Below, piece after piece: positions 1 to 9,200 of a DNA stretch of 53,667 nt (its first letter is position 1; every line of letters starts with the position of its first letter). The DNA is taken from NCBI GenBank assembly GCA_900546395.1, contig URDD01000008.1, positions 1 through 53,667 on the forward strand. The letters run 5' to 3'. The stretch comes from an uncultured Bacteroidales bacterium. Lineage in GTDB: Bacteria > Bacteroidota > Bacteroidia > Bacteroidales > UBA932. Under the pieces are notes generated by a model, which was not told the origin of the DNA, searched no databases, and saw only the letters and a program-made list of their open reading frames with translations. The position numbers were made by a program, and so were the translations under genes.

Positions 1-25
1 TTTAAGTTTTGTCCTTTCTTTCATG

Positions 26-64
26 TGACACTTTTCTATTGTGCTCCTAAAGTGTCAAGTTTTT
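26..64 (+). terminator. Possible rho-independent terminator of a gene left of the window
   Basis: A 9-bp perfect stem (TGACACTTT at 26-34 with AAAGTGTCA at 49-57) has a 14-base loop and is followed by AG and five T residues at 60-64. Read on the plus strand it would end a transcript coming from outside the window. On the minus strand the hairpin is not followed by T residues, so it is a poorer terminator for the lipoprotein gene at 127-1539. The rest of 1-126 shows nothing else. Confidence 0.4.
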
Positions 65-126
65 AACGTTCAAGTCATCTGGAAATCCCTGTGGTGACAA
101 TGACTATCAGGATGTTACGTACACTT

Positions 127-1539
127 TTAAAGCTCCATTACCAGTCTCATACCTGTAAATGACATAGGATTGTCAGGTCGTCCGTAGCCTCTGTGGGCTA
201 CTCTGCATCTATGCGTATTCTGCATGAATGATCCTCCGCGGAGAACTTTGTTTGAACCTGTAGCAGGTCCTTTGGGATTTTCCTGATCTTCTTCACTGTA
301 AAGCTCGTACCAGTCGGAGCACCATTCCATTGCGTTACCGCTCATATCGTATATACCCAGTTCGTTAGGCTGTTTCATAGCAATGAGCATGAGCGATGCT
401 TCTGACCCTTCGACAGGATTGTCGTATGACCAGCCTACTTCATCGAAGTTGTTGCTTCCTGAAAATTTGTATCCGCGGCTTCTGTGGCCTCCTCTTGCTG
501 CATATTCCCATTCTGCTTCTGTAGGAAGCCTGAATTTCTTACCGGTGATTTCGCTTACTTTTTTTGCAAACTCTTCGCATGCATACCAGTCATGCAGGGT
601 GGCAGGCTTGTATTGTCTGTAAATCCATGTCGGATCATCTTCTAAGGAAGGAAGTTTTCCGTTGGTGACAAGTTCCCAAAGCTCTCCTGTTACTTCTGTC
701 ATGCAGATGTAGTAGTCATTTAGCGTTACATTATGAACAGGTTTTTCATAATCCTGGCCGTCTTCTCCTTGTTCTTCAGTAGCTCCCATTCTGAATGTGC
801 CTCCTTTGACATATATCATTTTGAATATGGAACCTTTTATATTGAAAGTTAGGACGGGGTCAATGACAGTGGTGAATTTTATAGATTCTCCGTATGACGT
901 TCCTGATGTATTTGTAGCGTAAGCTCTGATGTAATATTCTTTTCTGCTTTCAAGCCCTGTTATTACAGAGGAATATTTGCCGTTGCCGCGACCTGCACTT
1001 ACTGTGTTGCCGTTTTCCAATGTAGGATTCTTTTCGGTACTCCATACAAAGCCTTTGTCAAGCAATTTTTTTCCGTTGTCGGATACAAGTTCACCTTCGG
1101 CAATCGCGGAATTTTCTGTTATGTCAGAAACTCCAAGAGTCATGACAGTAGGGAATCCGTCATCCGCGAGTGTCCTGAATGAGATTTCATTTCCATAGCG
1201 GAGCTGGCCGTCTGCATAGAAATATGCCCTGCAGTAATACTGAGTATCTTTTGACAACCCCTCCAGCACGACAGAAAACAGATTTCCTGATACAGTACTT
1301 TCTGTATTGTTGCCAGTTTCAATATCAGGTGACGGCTGCAATCCCCATACGATTCCGCTATAGGTTATATCGTATGTTTCTTCAGGGGAAATGCGCCCTC
1401 CTGTCATTGCCGAAGCATTTGTTATTTCCGTAGCAGGAAAAGTAATGACAGTGATTTCCGGAGTGCTCTTTTCTTCTGTGCAGGCCACTGTCACTGCAGC
1501 CGTTAGCAATATCGGCAGAATTATATTTTTGTATGACAT
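127..1539 (-). CDS. Lipoprotein with fibronectin-like repeats and a non-catalytic FGE-sulfatase (SUMF1) domain
   Basis: 470 residues. The N-terminus is a lipoprotein signal ending TVAC (Cys20), so the protein is exported and lipid-anchored, probably facing the outside. Residues about 30-225 hold two fibronectin-type-III-like repeats (both contain YYxRAY followed by SFRT or KFTT). Residues about 240-470 form an FGE-sulfatase fold: GGTFRMGAT, the YYICMTEVTGELWE strand, RLPTEAEWEYAARGG, YDMSGNAMEWCSDWY and LRGGSF are all present. True formylglycine-generating enzymes end with a GFRC-type motif whose Cys is catalytic. Here the equivalent is GMRLV, so sulfatase activation is unlikely and a binding or structural role is more probable. 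It lies 12 bases downstream of a paralogue at 1552-2691, so the two are probably cotranscribed. The role is inferred from fold only. Confidence 0.85.
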   Translation of the reverse strand: MSYKNIILPILLTAAVTVACTEEKSTPEITVITFPATEITNASAMTGGRISPEETYDITYSGIVWGLQPSPDIETGNNTESTVSGNLFSVVLEGLSKDTQYYCRAYFYADGQLRYGNEISFRTLADDGFPTVMTLGVSDITENSAIAEGELVSDNGKKLLDKGFVWSTEKNPTLENGNTVSAGRGNGKYSSVITGLESRKEYYIRAYATNTSGTSYGESIKFTTVIDPVLTFNIKGSIFKMIYVKGGTFRMGATEEQGEDGQDYEKPVHNVTLNDYYICMTEVTGELWELVTNGKLPSLEDDPTWIYRQYKPATLHDWYACEEFAKKVSEITGKKFRLPTEAEWEYAARGGHRSRGYKFSGSNNFDEVGWSYDNPVEGSEASLMLIAMKQPNELGIYDMSGNAMEWCSDWYELYSEEDQENPKGPATGSNKVLRGGSFMQNTHRCRVAHRGYGRPDNPMSFTGMRLVMEL

Positions 1540-1551
1540 TTCTTCTGATAT

Positions 1552-2691
1552 TTATGGAATGTAAACAAGTCGTACTCCGTTATCCATTCTCGGTATTTGC
1601 GGGTAATCTTTAAGACGACGTGAAACTCGTCCCATATCTTCAGGAACACAAATCCAGGAACCACCTCTCATTACTTTGTCAGTACTGGTCTCTGCTCCTG
1701 TAGGATTTGTCTGCGCTTCTTCAGTATAAGGTCCGTACCAGTCCTGGCACCACTCCCAGACATTTCCGCACATATCGTATATGCCGAGTTCATTAGGCTT
1801 TTTCTGTCCTACATCCTGAGCTCCAGTTACTTTGTCAGTGACGAACCAACCAACTTCGCTGGCATCGTCGCTTCCGCTGTAAAGATAGTTGTGAGAATGC
1901 TTTCCACCACGGGCTGCATATTCCCACTGGGCCTCTGTCGGTAGAGCAAATTTGAGTCCTGTCTTTTCGCATAACTTCTGGACAAACTGGTTTGCAAGAT
2001 CCCAACTCAGGTTCTCCACACTTTTGTTGTCGCCTTTGAACATGCTCGGATTATTGCCCATAACAGCAATCCAGACCGCCTGTGTTACTTCATATTTTCC
2101 GATATAGTATGAATCCAATGTTACCGGATGGACTGGATATTCATAATCTTTTGCATAACCTTCATGTTCAGGTGTCGCTCCCATCTGGAATGTTCCACCT
2201 TCCACAAGGATGAAGTCCATTGTCAGATTATCTACTTTGACTGTAATCAGAGGCGGTTCTCCAGTGGTGAATGACAATTCTTCACCGTATGCAGTGCCTG
2301 CGCTGTTGGTCGCGTATGCCCTGTAATAATATGTAGTGCTCGCTTTAAGATTTTCCATTTTGCTCGTGAAACTTTCATTTCCGACACCGTCTTTGGTTAT
2401 CGTAGGCAACTCTGTCGTAGGGTTCTTTTCGATGTCCCAGACAACACCTTTTTGCAGTATATCACCACCTCCGTTATCTGAGATTATACCTCCGCTTACG
2501 GCTGACTTGTCAGAAACTTCAGTGACTTCCACAGTTTTTATTGTCGGAACGGTCATGGTTTCCTCTTGCGGCTTGTCATCGCCACCTGCCGGAGTGTCAG
2601 GTTTTACATTATCATTGTCACAAGATACTGATGTAAGGCTGATGGCAACAAGACAACTCATTGCCTGATAGAAATAGTGTTTTTTCTTCAT
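1552..2691 (-). CDS. Lipoprotein with fibronectin-like repeat and a non-catalytic FGE-sulfatase domain (paralogue)
   Basis: 379 residues with a lipoprotein signal ending SVSCDND. One fibronectin-like repeat (about residues 45-145, with TTYYYRAYATNSAGTAYGEE) precedes an FGE-sulfatase domain from about residue 155. That domain shows GGTFQMGATPEHEG, YPVHPVTLDSYYIGKYEVTQ, ALPTEAQWEYAARGG, YDMCGNVWEWCQDWYGPY and MRGGSW. The C-terminus is GVRLVYIP, again without the catalytic Cys of real formylglycine-generating enzymes. It is the first gene of a two-gene minus-strand unit with 127-1539, which carries two repeats instead of one. Proteins of this build are common surface lipoproteins in Bacteroidales; the ligand is unknown. 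I see no promoter of the usual type directly upstream in 2692-2775. Confidence 0.85.
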   Translation of the reverse strand: MKKKHYFYQAMSCLVAISLTSVSCDNDNVKPDTPAGGDDKPQEETMTVPTIKTVEVTEVSDKSAVSGGIISDNGGGDILQKGVVWDIEKNPTTELPTITKDGVGNESFTSKMENLKASTTYYYRAYATNSAGTAYGEELSFTTGEPPLITVKVDNLTMDFILVEGGTFQMGATPEHEGYAKDYEYPVHPVTLDSYYIGKYEVTQAVWIAVMGNNPSMFKGDNKSVENLSWDLANQFVQKLCEKTGLKFALPTEAQWEYAARGGKHSHNYLYSGSDDASEVGWFVTDKVTGAQDVGQKKPNELGIYDMCGNVWEWCQDWYGPYTEEAQTNPTGAETSTDKVMRGGSWICVPEDMGRVSRRLKDYPQIPRMDNGVRLVYIP

Positions 2692-2933
2692 AAGGCTTGA
2701 ATTTAAATTTTGGTTAAATATAGAGAAAAAACATAAGATTGTTATTATATCTTGAATAAGACTGGATTATTCAGCTTACATATAGGTTTTATACTGCATA
2801 AACGGTTTGTCTTTATACCTTTGTTCTATCCGTGAGGTGTTTTCATAACGCAAATTTAGTTGAGGGGCTGGCTTGTGAGAGGTCAGTCTCTTATTATTTC
2901 TCGCTTGTACTGCGGTTTGGTACATATAAACGA

Positions 2934-2941
2934 TAAATTTG
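2934..2941 (+). promoter_or_regulatory. Bacteroides-type -7 element before the HD hydrolase gene
   Basis: TAAATTTG fits the Bacteroidetes -7 consensus TAnnTTTG and lies 39 bases before the ATG at 2981. A TTTG is present at 2916-2919 but the gap of 14 bases is short for a -33 element. A second -7-like TACCTTTG is at 2816-2823. The rest of 2692-2980 shows no gene. Confidence 0.35.
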
Positions 2942-2980
2942 TACCGTATCATTTCGGAAACAGTATTAAACAGCAAAGAT

Positions 2981-3460
2981 ATGACAATAGAAGAAACATT
3001 GCAGATTGCGCTTGATGCGCACAAGGGTCAAAAGGATTTGGACGGAAAGCCTGCTATCCTGCACCCGATTGCAGTCGGTATCATGGGCAGCAATGATGCT
3101 GAAATCAAGGCAGGTTTCCTGCACGATGTCATCGAGGACTCGGATTTGACGATTGATGACCTCCGTAGCAAAGGTGTGGACGAAGAAGTGCTTGCGGTAT
3201 TAGAACTCTTGACCCACGACAAGGAAACGGACTACTTCGAGTATGTGTACAGGATAGCCCATTCCGGTAACTATACTGCTATTCATACCAAAATCAATGA
3301 TTTGAAGCACAATTTTGACCGTGGCAGGAGGTCATACAAGAGGGCAAAGGAACTTAACGACACTGAAAAGGCGGAACGCCTTTCCAAAATCAACGAGAAG
3401 CACCAAAAGGCATTGAACATTTTCGGGTATATACCTCTGTATGACGGACTGACATTCTGA
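2981..3460 (+). CDS. Small HD-domain phosphohydrolase, SpoT/Mesh1-like
   Basis: 159 residues from the ATG at 2981, chosen because the longer frame from 2939 starts inside the promoter-like region and adds 14 residues unlike the family. The protein has the HD-hydrolase pattern of the RelA/SpoT hydrolase half: ILHPIAVGI near residue 27, FLHDVIEDSDLT near residue 47, and KINDLKHN near residue 107. The metal ligands (H, HD, and D of NDLKHN) are all visible. There is no synthetase, TGS or ACT domain, so the length is close to that of stand-alone small alarmone hydrolases such as Mesh1. A (p)ppGpp-hydrolysing or related nucleotide role is inferred from this; other nucleotide substrates are possible. 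It is followed 11 bases later by an unknown gene, and both sit in an island beside tRNA-Leu. Confidence 0.75.
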   Translation: MTIEETLQIALDAHKGQKDLDGKPAILHPIAVGIMGSNDAEIKAGFLHDVIEDSDLTIDDLRSKGVDEEVLAVLELLTHDKETDYFEYVYRIAHSGNYTAIHTKINDLKHNFDRGRRSYKRAKELNDTEKAERLSKINEKHQKALNIFGYIPLYDGLTF

Positions 3461-3471
3461 ACACACATACC

Positions 3472-3798
3472 ATGAAAAGAAAAGAGGAAACCGTAATGAA
3501 GTCCCTTGGCTTCGAACAGGGGCACAGTCTTGATGACTACCTGACCAAGTACCGCTATCAGCGAGACGGTGGGCGTTCGAGGGATGCCGAGATATATGCT
3601 GAGGACTTTGATGATATCACTTTTCTTCAGGAATATGACAATTGGATGAACGACGGTCAGCCAACCCCTATCAGGAACGACCGTGACTTTTTAGACATAC
3701 AGAAGAAGGTGTGGGGAAAGGTGCAACATCACATTCACTGTTGCTACTCCGTCGAGGAACTCATCAAGGAGGGCTATGGAAAAGAGGTAAGACTGTAG
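3472..3798 (+). CDS. Hypothetical protein, 108 residues
   Basis: I do not recognise this protein. It is hydrophilic and acidic in the middle (repeated Asp/Glu around residues 38-60), has no signal peptide or membrane segment, and carries a HHIHCC stretch near residue 85 that could bind metal but matches no motif I know. The start is ATG at 3472; a second ATG in frame at 3496 (MKSLGFEQG) would remove eight residues. It starts 11 bases after the HD-hydrolase gene, which suggests co-expression. The pair looks like cargo of a small acquired island next to a tRNA gene. Confidence 0.6.
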   Translation: MKRKEETVMKSLGFEQGHSLDDYLTKYRYQRDGGRSRDAEIYAEDFDDITFLQEYDNWMNDGQPTPIRNDRDFLDIQKKVWGKVQHHIHCCYSVEELIKEGYGKEVRL

Positions 3799-4142
3799 GT
3801 CATTATATACCGTTTATTGATTACTGTTGAGGATTGACCGCTGTGCACGGGCATTGCACTATTGCGGGCCAAAACCGGAGCAATTTCCCGATATTATACT
3901 CCCGGTCGTGAAATTATATCCGCAGGCAGTTGAAATCCCGCTACGTTCCTAAAAACCGACAAAAAGCCGAGAGGACATTGGCTCATTGTAATGACAGAGC
4001 GTTGAGTCACAACAAACAGGTAGCGAGGTGTCAATATGAGTACTGATGTAGGAATGTGGCAAATGTAGAATTTTTGCCGGATTTTTGACTTTCTTTTGCG
4101 ATTTTTCGCGGAATAGTACTCCTTTAGTACACCCTGCTAAAA
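3799..4142. other. Gene-free stretch between the island and tRNA-Leu
   Basis: No convincing coding frame is present. The only open frame of note (minus, about 65 codons near 3949-4146) has no recognisable content. The left part is richer in G and C (around 3831-3930) and the right part has several T-rich tracts. I see no tRNA fragment or repeat that would mark an attachment site, and no integrase remnant. Confidence 0.5.
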
Positions 4143-4176
4143 TCAAAAAGCCTCATAATCAAGCGATTACGAGGCT
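4143..4176 (-). terminator. Rho-independent terminator of tRNA-Leu
   Basis: Read on the minus strand, AGCCTCGTAATC pairs with GATTATGAGGCT (12 pairs including one G-U) around a GCTT loop, followed by TTTTT. It starts eight bases past the tRNA discriminator base. Confidence 0.9.
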
Positions 4177-4183
4177 ATCTTTG

Positions 4184-4267
4184 TACCCGGAGCCGGGGTC
4201 GAACCGGCACATCCTTTCGGACATTGGTGTTTGAGACCAACGCGTCTACCGATTCCGCCATCCGGGC
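4184..4267 (-). tRNA. tRNA-Leu (anticodon CAA)
   Basis: On the minus strand the acceptor stem GCCCGGA pairs with TCCGGGT, the discriminator base is A, the anticodon stem TTGGT/ACCAA encloses the loop CTCAAAC with anticodon CAA, and the T arm contains GGTTCGACCCC. A long variable arm (around TGTCCGAAAGGATG) makes it a class II tRNA, as expected for leucine. The CCA end is not encoded. It has its own promoter and terminator. The two-gene island lies on the 3' side of the tRNA gene, the side where tRNA-targeted elements usually insert. Confidence 0.95.
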
Positions 4268-4303
4268 TGATGAGGAGTGGTAGCTCCCAATGTTTTGAGG
4301 ATG

Positions 4304-4334
4304 CAAATTTAGTCGTTTTTCCGGGAACTGCAAA
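4304..4334 (-). promoter_or_regulatory. Promoter of tRNA-Leu
   Basis: On the minus strand TTTG (4334-4331), a 19-base gap, then TAAATTTG (4311-4304) is a perfect Bacteroidetes -33/-7 pair. The tRNA 5' end follows 37 bases later. The element lies between the end of susD and the tRNA gene. Confidence 0.8.
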
Positions 4335-4362
4335 AAAATCTTCAATTCTTTTAAACAGCATA

Positions 4363-6201
4363 CTAATATCCCGGTGTCTGGACCATTCCAGGATTCATGT
4401 TTGACTCCAGTTCAGATGTAGGGATAGGCATTGCGTAGTTGCGGTCTTTCCATACAATATTTGTCTTGGCTGCGCCCGGTCCTGATACTGTCTTGTAGAA
4501 GTCAGCTTCTTTCTGTCCTATTCTCAGGCGGCGTACATCCTCCCACCAGCGCATTTCACCGAACAGCTCAGCCCATCTCTCATAAAGAAGAGGGTCATTT
4601 GCAAGGTGATCTCCTTCAGGAGCTTTGGTCCTGTCCGTCAGGCTCTTGTAATCAACAGCCGATGCCTTGTCCACCGGAAAACCGTAGGCTCTGCGGTGTA
4701 CTTTGTTCACATATTCAAGAGCTACGTCAGGCTGGCTGTCTTTCAGAAGTTCCGCATACATCAGGTATATGTCCGGAAGCCTTATGAAATAGATGTTGTA
4801 TCCTGCTATGTTCCTTGTAGCATCAGCGAGGTGTCCGTCCAGAAAATTGTATTTTCTTACAGGCCATCCGTAGAACGTCTCCGGGTCATTTCCTGTGGTC
4901 GGACTCATCTCCCACCATTTCCCGAACTCTACCTGAGCCACTTTCCTGTGGGCATTGACCCCGCTTATAGTCATCTGTACCTCATCTATGAACGGCTGCA
5001 GCGCACACACGAAGAGCCTCGGGTCAGCCCACTTGGCATAGTCATATTCAGGCGTGCCGAGCTTGTCCCTGTATTCCTTTTGTTTGGCCAGATATTCTTC
5101 GGAAAGGTAATATTCCTTTTCTCCCTTTTCTCCGTCTTTTGAAAGCAGTACTCCGTTCTTTACGGAAAGAGGCGCAGGATCTGTGTATCCGAATCTTGCT
5201 ATGTTCCGGTCGTGCATATATTGGTTGCCGTATGACATTGCAGTCCTTGTACCGTCAGGCGCTATGCAGAACGGAGGGTAATAAAGAGAAAGTGTAGAGC
5301 CTGTATTTGCGGGTCCGTACGCATTTCCTCCGGTAGGGTCAGCCTTGTTTCCCATTTCGTAGAAAGACTCGCTGTTGAACTCGTATTCGTCATATCCGTT
5401 GAACATCATCCTGTAACGCTCAAAAGGTTCCAGTGATTTTCCGCTTTCATTGATGCAGGCTTCCAGATAAGTCTTTGCAGATTCTTTGTTTCCTGCAAAG
5501 AAATGCGCCTTGGCCAGAAATGCTTTCACAGACCATACGCTTACCCTGTGGTTGTCAGTCTGGGTAATGAGCTTTTCAGCATCCTCAAGGTCAGCTATAA
5601 TGGCTTTATAGCACTCTCCTGTTTTTTCTCTTGCCACATACATTTCCTCCAGAGATTTTGGGACCTTGTTTATAATGGCGATTCCCACACCTTCCATATC
5701 TGGTTCACCGTAGAGAGTAAGCATGTGCCATCTGTAGTAAGCCCTGAAAAACAGGCATTCAGCATAATAGTTGTCCAGCTTTTCCTTTTCACTTTCAGGA
5801 GCTGTCTTTCTATATACATCGATCTGCTCCATAACTGAGTTGGCATAATATACACCCATGGAAAGAGCAGTATAAGGGTCTGTCACCTTGTTGTTTCCGA
5901 TTTTTACCTCGCCGGCCAGAATATCAATCCATCCCTGGTCTGTATGGAACTGAAGGTCAATGGTATGGTCGATACAGTACATCACATATCCTGCCCAGTA
6001 GTTTCCCATAAAGCACCAGTGGTGCTGTGCTCCATAGACGGAGTTGACCAGAAGATCGACATGTTCTATTTTGGTAGGGAATTTTCCCGGAGAAAGAGCA
6101 TTGGGGTCGTCAATATCCAGATAATTCTTGCAGGATACGGCCGCAGTGATTACTGATACAGTTATTGCTGTCAGTCTGACTATATTTATCAATTTCTTCA
6201 T
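4363..6201 (-). CDS. SusD/RagB-family nutrient-binding lipoprotein
   Basis: 612 residues with a lipoprotein signal ending AVSCKNYLDIDDPN, which is the typical SusD start. The N-terminal helical half contains the TPR-like region with ECLFFRAYYRWHMLTLYG near residue 150. The C-terminal RagB part has IYFIRLPDIYLMYAEL near residue 475 and ends with ERWAELFGEMRWWEDVRRL near residue 550 and NYAMPIPTSELESNMNPGM. SusD proteins sit on the cell surface over a SusC barrel and hand over glycans or peptides. It lies 83 bases downstream of susC on the same strand, and the two form one pair. The substrate cannot be told, because no hydrolase is encoded next to it. The 3' end runs into the promoter of tRNA-Leu. 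Confidence 0.95.
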   Translation of the reverse strand: MKKLINIVRLTAITVSVITAAVSCKNYLDIDDPNALSPGKFPTKIEHVDLLVNSVYGAQHHWCFMGNYWAGYVMYCIDHTIDLQFHTDQGWIDILAGEVKIGNNKVTDPYTALSMGVYYANSVMEQIDVYRKTAPESEKEKLDNYYAECLFFRAYYRWHMLTLYGEPDMEGVGIAIINKVPKSLEEMYVAREKTGECYKAIIADLEDAEKLITQTDNHRVSVWSVKAFLAKAHFFAGNKESAKTYLEACINESGKSLEPFERYRMMFNGYDEYEFNSESFYEMGNKADPTGGNAYGPANTGSTLSLYYPPFCIAPDGTRTAMSYGNQYMHDRNIARFGYTDPAPLSVKNGVLLSKDGEKGEKEYYLSEEYLAKQKEYRDKLGTPEYDYAKWADPRLFVCALQPFIDEVQMTISGVNAHRKVAQVEFGKWWEMSPTTGNDPETFYGWPVRKYNFLDGHLADATRNIAGYNIYFIRLPDIYLMYAELLKDSQPDVALEYVNKVHRRAYGFPVDKASAVDYKSLTDRTKAPEGDHLANDPLLYERWAELFGEMRWWEDVRRLRIGQKEADFYKTVSGPGAAKTNIVWKDRNYAMPIPTSELESNMNPGMVQTPGY

Positions 6202-6284
6202 TTTTCTAATTATTACAGTTCTTATATTTTACCTGGCAAAGGGCCATTGAGCGGTTTGAGTCTGGATTCTTGCTCAAAGGCACA

Positions 6285-9200
6285 TCAGAAACTTATGTCC
6301 AGTCCAGCAGAAAACATCCTTGTCTGCGGATAAGTGCCTCCTGTGTAAAGTCCGTATGCGGTTTTCGATGAGTTTGCAAACTCAGGGTCAAGTCCTGAGA
6401 ATTTGGTGACTGTGAACAGGTTACTTCCGGAAACATAGATCCTCAGCTTGTTCATTCCGATTTTTCTTGTCCACTTTCTCGGGAAAGTATATCCCAAGGT
6501 GATATTCTTGAGCTTGAAATAAGATCCGTCCTCTACCAGATAGTCAGAGTATCTCTGATAGTTGAAGTTGGGATCTTTGACTGAAGCGTTTCCGTTGTCA
6601 GGGTCTGTTCCCATAACTCGCGGACGGTCAGTAAGTCCGTTGCCAAGGAAGTAGGATGCCTTGAAGATTTCTGCTGTCGTGTTCGAACTTTCCTGAGAGC
6701 TCCTGTAATATGAAGAAGCAAGGTTCATTATGTCGTTTCCTGCCACTCCGGAGAAGAATGCAGAAAAATCTATTCCTTTGAAACCCAGTGTGATGCTGAA
6801 TCCATACTGGATGTCCGGCCATGGATTTCCGATGAATGTACAGTCAGCGTCGTTGATAGTTCCGTCGCCGTTAAGATCTACGTATTTAAGGTCTCCCACT
6901 CCAGTGAGTCTCTGGTGGTAATAGTCATGTCCGTGAGCCTTGGCATTGGCGTTGAGGGCGTCAAGTTCCTCCTGTGACGAGATGAGTCCGTCTGTCTTCA
7001 GTCCCCAGAAACTGCTCACAGGCATTCCGTTTACAGTACGGCATGGCTTAGGTCCTGTGTTAGGGTGTCCTCCGCCTCCGTAGATATGAGCTGTCGGCAG
7101 ACCAAGGTCTATTACCTTGTTTTTATTCTGTGATACATTTGCGCTTATCGAATAGTTGAAGTTTCCGATATTGTCACGGTAGCTGACCAGAAGTTCCCAT
7201 CCTTTGTTGTCGATACGTCCGATGTTAACAGGCATTGTACTTGTGTTTGACAGGGACGGCATCTGTGTGATTCCTGAAGAGTTCGGGGTAGGGAGGGCAT
7301 AAATCATATTTCTGGTAATCCTCTGATAGTAGTCGAAGGAAATCGCCAGTCTGTGGCGGAACATTTCTATATCGATACCAGCGTCAGTGTTATAGATTGA
7401 TTCCCATTTGATATCTTCGTTCACTACCTTAATGTTGTTGTATCCTCCCACTGCTGCCGAGCCGTCAAAAGAATGCTGTGTGACGTTCTGGAATGCTGCC
7501 ATATAGGCAAAACTTGCCAGTGCCTGGTCATTTCCAAGGATACCCCAGCTGACCCTCGGCTTTACCAGATTAAGCCAGTCCTGCTCCCAGTTCCTGAAGA
7601 ACGGTTCTTCGGAGATTTTCCATCCGAACGAAACGGAAGGGAAGTTTCCCCATCTGTTTTTCGGGCTGAATTTAGGCGAGCCGTCACGTCTGAAATTTAC
7701 AGTCAGAAGGTAACGGTTGTCGAAAGAGTAGTTGAGTCTTCCGAAAATAGACATGAACCTGTCAGTGCTCAGCGTTCCTGAAGCAGTCTTGTTTTTGTTT
7801 GTTGACAGGTTGAATGACAGCGGGTTGTCGATAGGAAAGTCATTCGCAGTAGCGGAAAGGTTTGAGTATTGCGCGTTCTTGGCTTCGTATCCCACCATTA
7901 TCCTGAAGTCATGCTTTCCGAACAGACCGCCGTATGAAAGTGTCGAAGTGAAAGTATATTCTTCATTATAAGCAAGAGACTTTGTGTAGCTGTCCTTTGA
8001 AGGCGAGCGTCCGAGTTTGTTGGCCTCCACGTAGTTGTCATCGTATCCTCCGCCAAGTCTTGCTGCTCCTGTTACATTGAGTTCCAGGCCTTTCACTATC
8101 TTCCAGTTGACATACAGGTCTGCATTTCCGAGTATGTCGGAAGACTTGTAATGGTTCATTTTGATTATGGCGTAAGGGTTGGAGCCTGAAAAGTCTATAC
8201 CTTCCGGTATGGCTGCAAATCCGCCGTCCTTGTTGTATATGTTCATATATGGGATTGATACCCAAGGGAATGACTCTGTGTAAGGGTTGCTGCGAAGTCT
8301 TGCGAAATAGATTCTTGTACCTACTGTGACATTATCGACTACAGCATAATCTACATTCAGCCGTGCGGAAATCCTTTCCCAGTAGCTGTCTATCTGGGTT
8401 CCGTTTTCCCTGTCATATGCCCCGGCAAGGTAGTATCTGAATTTTTTGCTTCCTCCAGTAAGAGAAATGTTGTAGCTCTGTTCTATTCCGGTCCTGTAGA
8501 GTTCGTCAGTCCAGTTGGTGTTTGGCAGAGATGCCGGGTCGCTCCATATCGGATAATTCTCTCCCATAGCCTGCTTTACTCTTATATAATCAGCAGTTCC
8601 CAGCAGCTCATAGTTGTCAGCCAGCTGTCTGAATCCTACCCTTGCGCTGAAAGAGAGTTCAGGTTTTGCATTGTAGCTTCCTTTTTTGGTAGTTATCAGG
8701 ACTACTCCTCCTGCAGCGCGGGAACCATAGATGGCTGCTGCACTGGCATCTTTGATGACCTCGATGGACTCAATGTCTGCAAGGTTGTAGTTAGTGCTGT
8801 TTCCTACTGCCACTCCGTCTATTATGAATAACGGATTAAGGCCGTTGATTGATCCTACACCTCTGATTACTATGTCTGATCCGCTGCCCGGCTTGCCGTC
8901 AGTCTTTGAAACCATCACACCTGCCACTTTTCCCTGAAGAGCTTCCGCTACTGACTTTGCAGGTATGTCCTTGATATCTTCAGATGAAACTGATGCGATA
9001 GATCCGGTAAGGTCAGATTTCCTTTCAGTTCCGTATCCGACCACTACCACATCTTTTAGCAACTCCGTATTTTCAGTCATTATTATATTGACCTTCTCTT
9101 TGTTCCTTACAGGAATTTTCATGTCCTTGAAGCCTATATATGAAACGAGAAGTATCGAGTTGTCGGGAGCCTGGATACTGAAGTTTCCGTCAATGTCAGT

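Noticed and set aside
2776..3024. Minus-strand open frame of 82 codons before the HD hydrolase
   Set aside because: It overlaps the HD gene's start and promoter and has no recognisable content.
3799..4183. Attachment-site copy of the tRNA-Leu 3' end in the island
   Set aside because: I looked for the T-arm and acceptor sequence again in 2692-4183 and found no copy.
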